NCBI GenBank assembly: GCA_026770025.1 | Contig: JAMXDE010000009.1 | Coordinates: forward strand, 1,339,001-1,403,000 | Length of the DNA stretch: 64,000 nucleotides | Reading direction: 5' to 3' | Origin: Craspedostauros australis | Taxonomy: Eukaryota; Bacillariophyta; Bacillariophyceae; Mastogloiales; Achnanthaceae | Shown here: positions 61,503 through 64,000 of the stretch, piece by piece | Numbering within the stretch: the stretch's first letter is position 1 | Layout of the letters: each line of letters begins with the position of its first letter | The notes under the pieces: generated by a model | Told to the model about the DNA's origin: nothing | Databases searched by the model: none | The model's input: the letters and a program-made list of their open reading frames with translations, nothing else | Made by a program: the position numbers and the translations under genes

Positions 61503-62876
61503 ATGGATCCCGGAGACGCCGCACTCTCGCCGCAAGAGGAGGTGCACGATCGCAGAGGCGATCCTCTTCTGCCGGAGTATTCACAGGTGGATTCCAATGG
61601 TGGTAGCAACAGCAATGGCGACGCTCCCAATGAGTGCATCGAAGAAGATGTGAAAGTGTGCAGGATCTGTCTGGAGGAAGACCAGCCAGAGGAGATGATC
61701 GCACCGTGCAAGTGCAAGGGAGGTTCCAAGTGGGTGCATCGGTCGTGCTTGGATCTTTGGAGGACGAACCAGAGGGACCGCGCCTTCTCGCAGTGCACGG
61801 AATGCCTGTTCCAGTACCACCTCCAGCCGCCACAGTCCGTCCTGCCCAGCCGACGTCGCAAGGTCAAGTTCTGCTGGCTCGTGTCGCGGGATCTCTGCGG
61901 CGTCACGCTGTGTCTGCAGGCCGTCATCGTGGCGCTGGGCGCATGCGTCTACCTCATGGATCCTCAACAAGAGATTGCCGCAGCGTTGTGCGCAACACCG
62001 GAATGCCTCCACGGCAACTGGCACAGCAAGGGCATCTACTACCTGTGCGGATTCCTCCTTTTCCTCGTGATGCTGGGCATCGCTGGATGCGTCGTGCTGT
62101 GCAGCAACAAGTGTTCCATCCAAAACTCGATCCCCGCAAGCCTGCAGGAATCGCGATCGGTGGCACAAGGTGATGCGCCCACGCCGATGAGATCCGCTGC
62201 TCCATCCGAATCGGAACGGCTGTTGTACAGGCGGCATCGACAGCGCAACGCATCTAGAGACGGTTGCTGCGCATGTTGCCACGACAGCGGCATGGTGTCG
62301 TCTCGGCCAAGGTACGGTGGACATCGTACCACCGTCTCCGACGATCTTGCCTGTTACTACTGCTGCGAAGGCTGCTGTCGCGGGTGTGCCGGTTGCGGAG
62401 ACGTATGCGACGGCTGCCAGTGTTGCGATGGCTGCAACACCGGTGGCGGAGGAAGTGGCAGCAACGACTGCGATGGCATGCAGGTGTTCATCATCTTTCT
62501 GGTGATCGTCGCGATTGTCATGGCGATCGTCGGGTTCGTCGTCGGCATCGTCATCGCCGTGCTTCTGTTCCAACGCACCGTTCAGAATCACCTCCATCTG
62601 GTGCAAAAGCGGGAGCTCGTGAAAGAGTTCACCGTCATGGATCTGTCCGCCTACGACATGGACGGCCCGTTGCCCAACGCACCGCCATGTGAGATTCCAC
62701 CGCCGGATGAGGATATCGAGCTGCAGACCGGGCAATTCGAAGATGGTCTCAAGAAGGCAACGAAGATGCATCCCGAAACATCTTCCGCGCAAGCATCTTC
62801 GCACCCGCCTCCGTCCGCTCCAGTTCTGCAAGAAGACGATGAGCTGTACTTGCAAAAGATGGGGTTGTTGGATTGA
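61503..62876 (+). CDS. RINGv (MARCH-type) membrane E3 ubiquitin ligase
   Basis: 457 residues from ATG 61503; the frame is open earlier but only from a GTG. The RING-CH finger (about residues 53-108), CRIC...APCKC...WVHRSCLDLW...CTEC, has the C4HC3 spacing and conserved Trp of MARCH ligases and would recruit E2. Hydrophobic segments at about 130-152, 175-199 and 327-355 should span the membrane. Between the second and third lies an exceptional cysteine cluster (about 253-310; DGCCACC, then ACYYCCEGCCRGCAGCG and further CDGC units). The C-terminus is acidic and Pro-rich. It probably ubiquitinates membrane proteins in endomembranes. The Cys cluster could be palmitoylated or metal-binding; that is inference. 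Confidence 0.9.
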   Translation: MDPGDAALSPQEEVHDRRGDPLLPEYSQVDSNGGSNSNGDAPNECIEEDVKVCRICLEEDQPEEMIAPCKCKGGSKWVHRSCLDLWRTNQRDRAFSQCTECLFQYHLQPPQSVLPSRRRKVKFCWLVSRDLCGVTLCLQAVIVALGACVYLMDPQQEIAAALCATPECLHGNWHSKGIYYLCGFLLFLVMLGIAGCVVLCSNKCSIQNSIPASLQESRSVAQGDAPTPMRSAAPSESERLLYRRHRQRNASRDGCCACCHDSGMVSSRPRYGGHRTTVSDDLACYYCCEGCCRGCAGCGDVCDGCQCCDGCNTGGGGSGSNDCDGMQVFIIFLVIVAIVMAIVGFVVGIVIAVLLFQRTVQNHLHLVQKRELVKEFTVMDLSAYDMDGPLPNAPPCEIPPPDEDIELQTGQFEDGLKKATKMHPETSSAQASSHPPPSAPVLQEDDELYLQKMGLLD

Positions 62877-63585
62877 GGCGCGCGCGTGTTGTGTGCGTCT
62901 ATGTGAGTTGTGTAGAGTGGTGTGAAAAATGGTGGTGTACATATAATAGTACATTGCTGAATTCTGCTGTTGCCATACCACACATACTCGTAGAATAGAA
63001 TATATCAAAGGTAGAGATGGAAATAGGGTTATAGTACCATCCGAGTATGGATCGACTACTGGAACCGTGCGCATAGTAATGTATGCCTTTTCGATAAGCC
63101 GTGTTGGAGTCGCGCGCAAACACAATCGTCTAGCGAAGTATCATGCTCGTATGATAGAGAGATAATGAACGTTGGGAAGTGTACTACTAATAGCTTGACT
63201 CCTACTCGCAAATAGTGCTCGTCCGCGAGCTGCTGACGTTTGGATCGAAGAGAACTCTTGGACACGCAACACCCAACACGCAACACCCAACACGCAACAC
63301 CCAACGGTGAGTTTTGGGAGGTGACGAGACGTGAATCCAACAAGTCGAGACGTCCGAAAACTCAGTTGGCCTGAGCGTGTGGCTCTCTGTGGTGGTTGGC
63401 GATTGTTGTCGTCTGTTGACAAATGCGGACAGAGACCAGCTCCGTTCGTGACGAGTGTGTCGAGCAGGAACAACAACCATTACAAAGGGTCAGGTGGGGG
63501 AGATCGCATCTCGTGAAGGAATTGATTGAACCAGTCCAGCGCCATCATTCTTGCAACTGCTCGCACATTGCATTAGCAACCAAGA
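62877..63585. other. Intergenic with a 14-bp tandem repeat
   Basis: About 700 bp between the RINGv gene and the last gene. It contains three tandem copies of a 14-bp unit at 63263-63304. The right part is presumably leader of the gene at 63586. Confidence 0.5.
63263..63304 (+). repeat. 14-bp tandem repeat, three copies
   Basis: Three perfect tandem copies of CACGCAACACCCAA. Confidence 0.9.
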
Positions 63586-64000
63586 ATGTGGAACAGCATC
63601 CATCCCGACTCCGCAAGCGACGACGACGCATCGTACGCCTACGCCAGCGGTCACAGCCGCATGGCCGCCTTGCTCGAGGCCGCCCATGATCGCGATGGCA
63701 TGGACGATGCCGTCGTCACGCAGCAGCCCAGAGGCAAACCGGAGGCCATTGCAGCGCGTTTGGCATCGGCGCGGCGCGTGCAGGAGAAGATGGAGGAGCT
63801 GGACAAGGAGGGCGGCGCGGCTGAGGCGGATGCGGACTTTGACGACGATGACGACGGCAACGACGCGGTGGTGGCGGAAGTTGTCATGGACGACGAAGAG
63901 GATGAGGACGATCGCGCCTACAGAGCCGCCGAAGCGGAACGCAAGAGGAAGCAGCAGCTCAAAGCAAAGTCGAAGGCCAAGGCAAAGCCGAAAGCCAAAG
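63586..64000 (+). CDS. Partial gene: acidic/basic low-complexity N-terminus
   Basis: Open from ATG 63586 (MWNSIHPDSASDDDASYAYA) to the right edge, 138 codons. The visible product is acidic (DDDDDGNDA, MDDEEDEDD), then an Arg/Lys/Ala-rich stretch (ERKRKQQLKAKSKAKAKPKAK). Such an acidic-then-basic N-terminus is common in nuclear chromatin or RNA proteins, but no domain is reached before the window ends, so I do not assign a function. The start is the first ATG of the frame and fits the upstream spacing. Confidence 0.7.
   Translation, partial: MWNSIHPDSASDDDASYAYASGHSRMAALLEAAHDRDGMDDAVVTQQPRGKPEAIAARLASARRVQEKMEELDKEGGAAEADADFDDDDDGNDAVVAEVVMDDEEDEDDRAYRAAEAERKRKQQLKAKSKAKAKPKAK

Noticed and set aside
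61581-63125. Long minus-strand open frame (514 codons) opposite the RINGv gene
   Set aside because: The plus strand has a full RINGv finger and membrane helices; the antisense frame has no motif and follows from codon bias.
1-64000. tRNA or rRNA genes
   Set aside because: I looked through the intergenic stretches for cloverleaf-like or rRNA-like sequence and saw none, but without tRNAscan this is not proof of absence.

Overview
The window is nuclear DNA of a protist-type eukaryote. It holds single genes on both strands, no operons and no prokaryotic signals. Eleven GT-AG introns can be placed from interrupted protein families. They are 124-488 bp long and every donor reads GT(A/C/G)(A/C)GT or the close form GTGAGT. 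The genes are clearly eukaryotic: XRN1, a type III geranylgeranyl diphosphate synthase, proteasome subunit PSMD12/Rpn5, Oxa1, TOP3B, a sirtuin, a RINGv/MARCH ligase and NIPSNAP. The Ty1/copia elements have the DSHADT-type protease and the Gag layout known from diatom CoDi-like elements, and the TPR-like and F-box proteins resemble families common in diatoms. A stramenopile affinity is therefore plausible, but it is inference; no plastid gene is visible.

Layout. 1-7.1 kb: unassigned open frames and a low-complexity Asp/Gly/Asn-rich frame, split by an old copia element on the minus strand (657-6506). Its LTRs are about 87-88% identical, it has a 5-bp CCTGC target duplication, and its gag and pol are broken. 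7.9-15.5 kb: one two-exon gene for a giant protein of about 2389 residues, with a Tudor-like module, long helical regions, a TFIIS central domain, PPPY repeats and a C-terminal SPOC domain. 16.1-17.3 kb: a TPR-like protein, followed by about 2.4 kb without a recognisable gene. 19.67-26.33 kb: a young, apparently intact copia element with identical 291-bp LTRs, whose gag and pol lie in one frame separated by a single UGA. 26.8-43.5 kb: GGPP synthase, XRN1 (with a 15-nt first coding exon), Oxa1, a sirtuin-ZZ fusion, PSMD12 and an F-box protein. 44.4-49.9 kb: a LarC-like nickel-insertion protein, a tandem-NIPSNAP mitochondrial protein, a two-exon methyltransferase with a probable mitochondrial presequence, and a glutathione peroxidase whose catalytic codon is UGA (selenocysteine). 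50.9-55.4 kb: four-exon TOP3B. 56.0-60.5 kb: two same-strand paralogues of an unrecognised family of about 500 residues. 61.5-62.9 kb: a RINGv membrane E3 ligase with an unusual cysteine cluster. 63.6 kb to the right edge: the start of an acidic/basic low-complexity protein.

Functional themes are housekeeping RNA decay and transcription, proteasome and ubiquitin, and mitochondrial or redox proteins. Neighbours do not form an evident pathway. The points most worth a second look are the selenocysteine glutathione peroxidase, the UGA between gag and pol, the eukaryotic LarC-like gene, the sirtuin whose second zinc-binding cysteine pair is split by a 126-residue insert, and the tandem unknown family.
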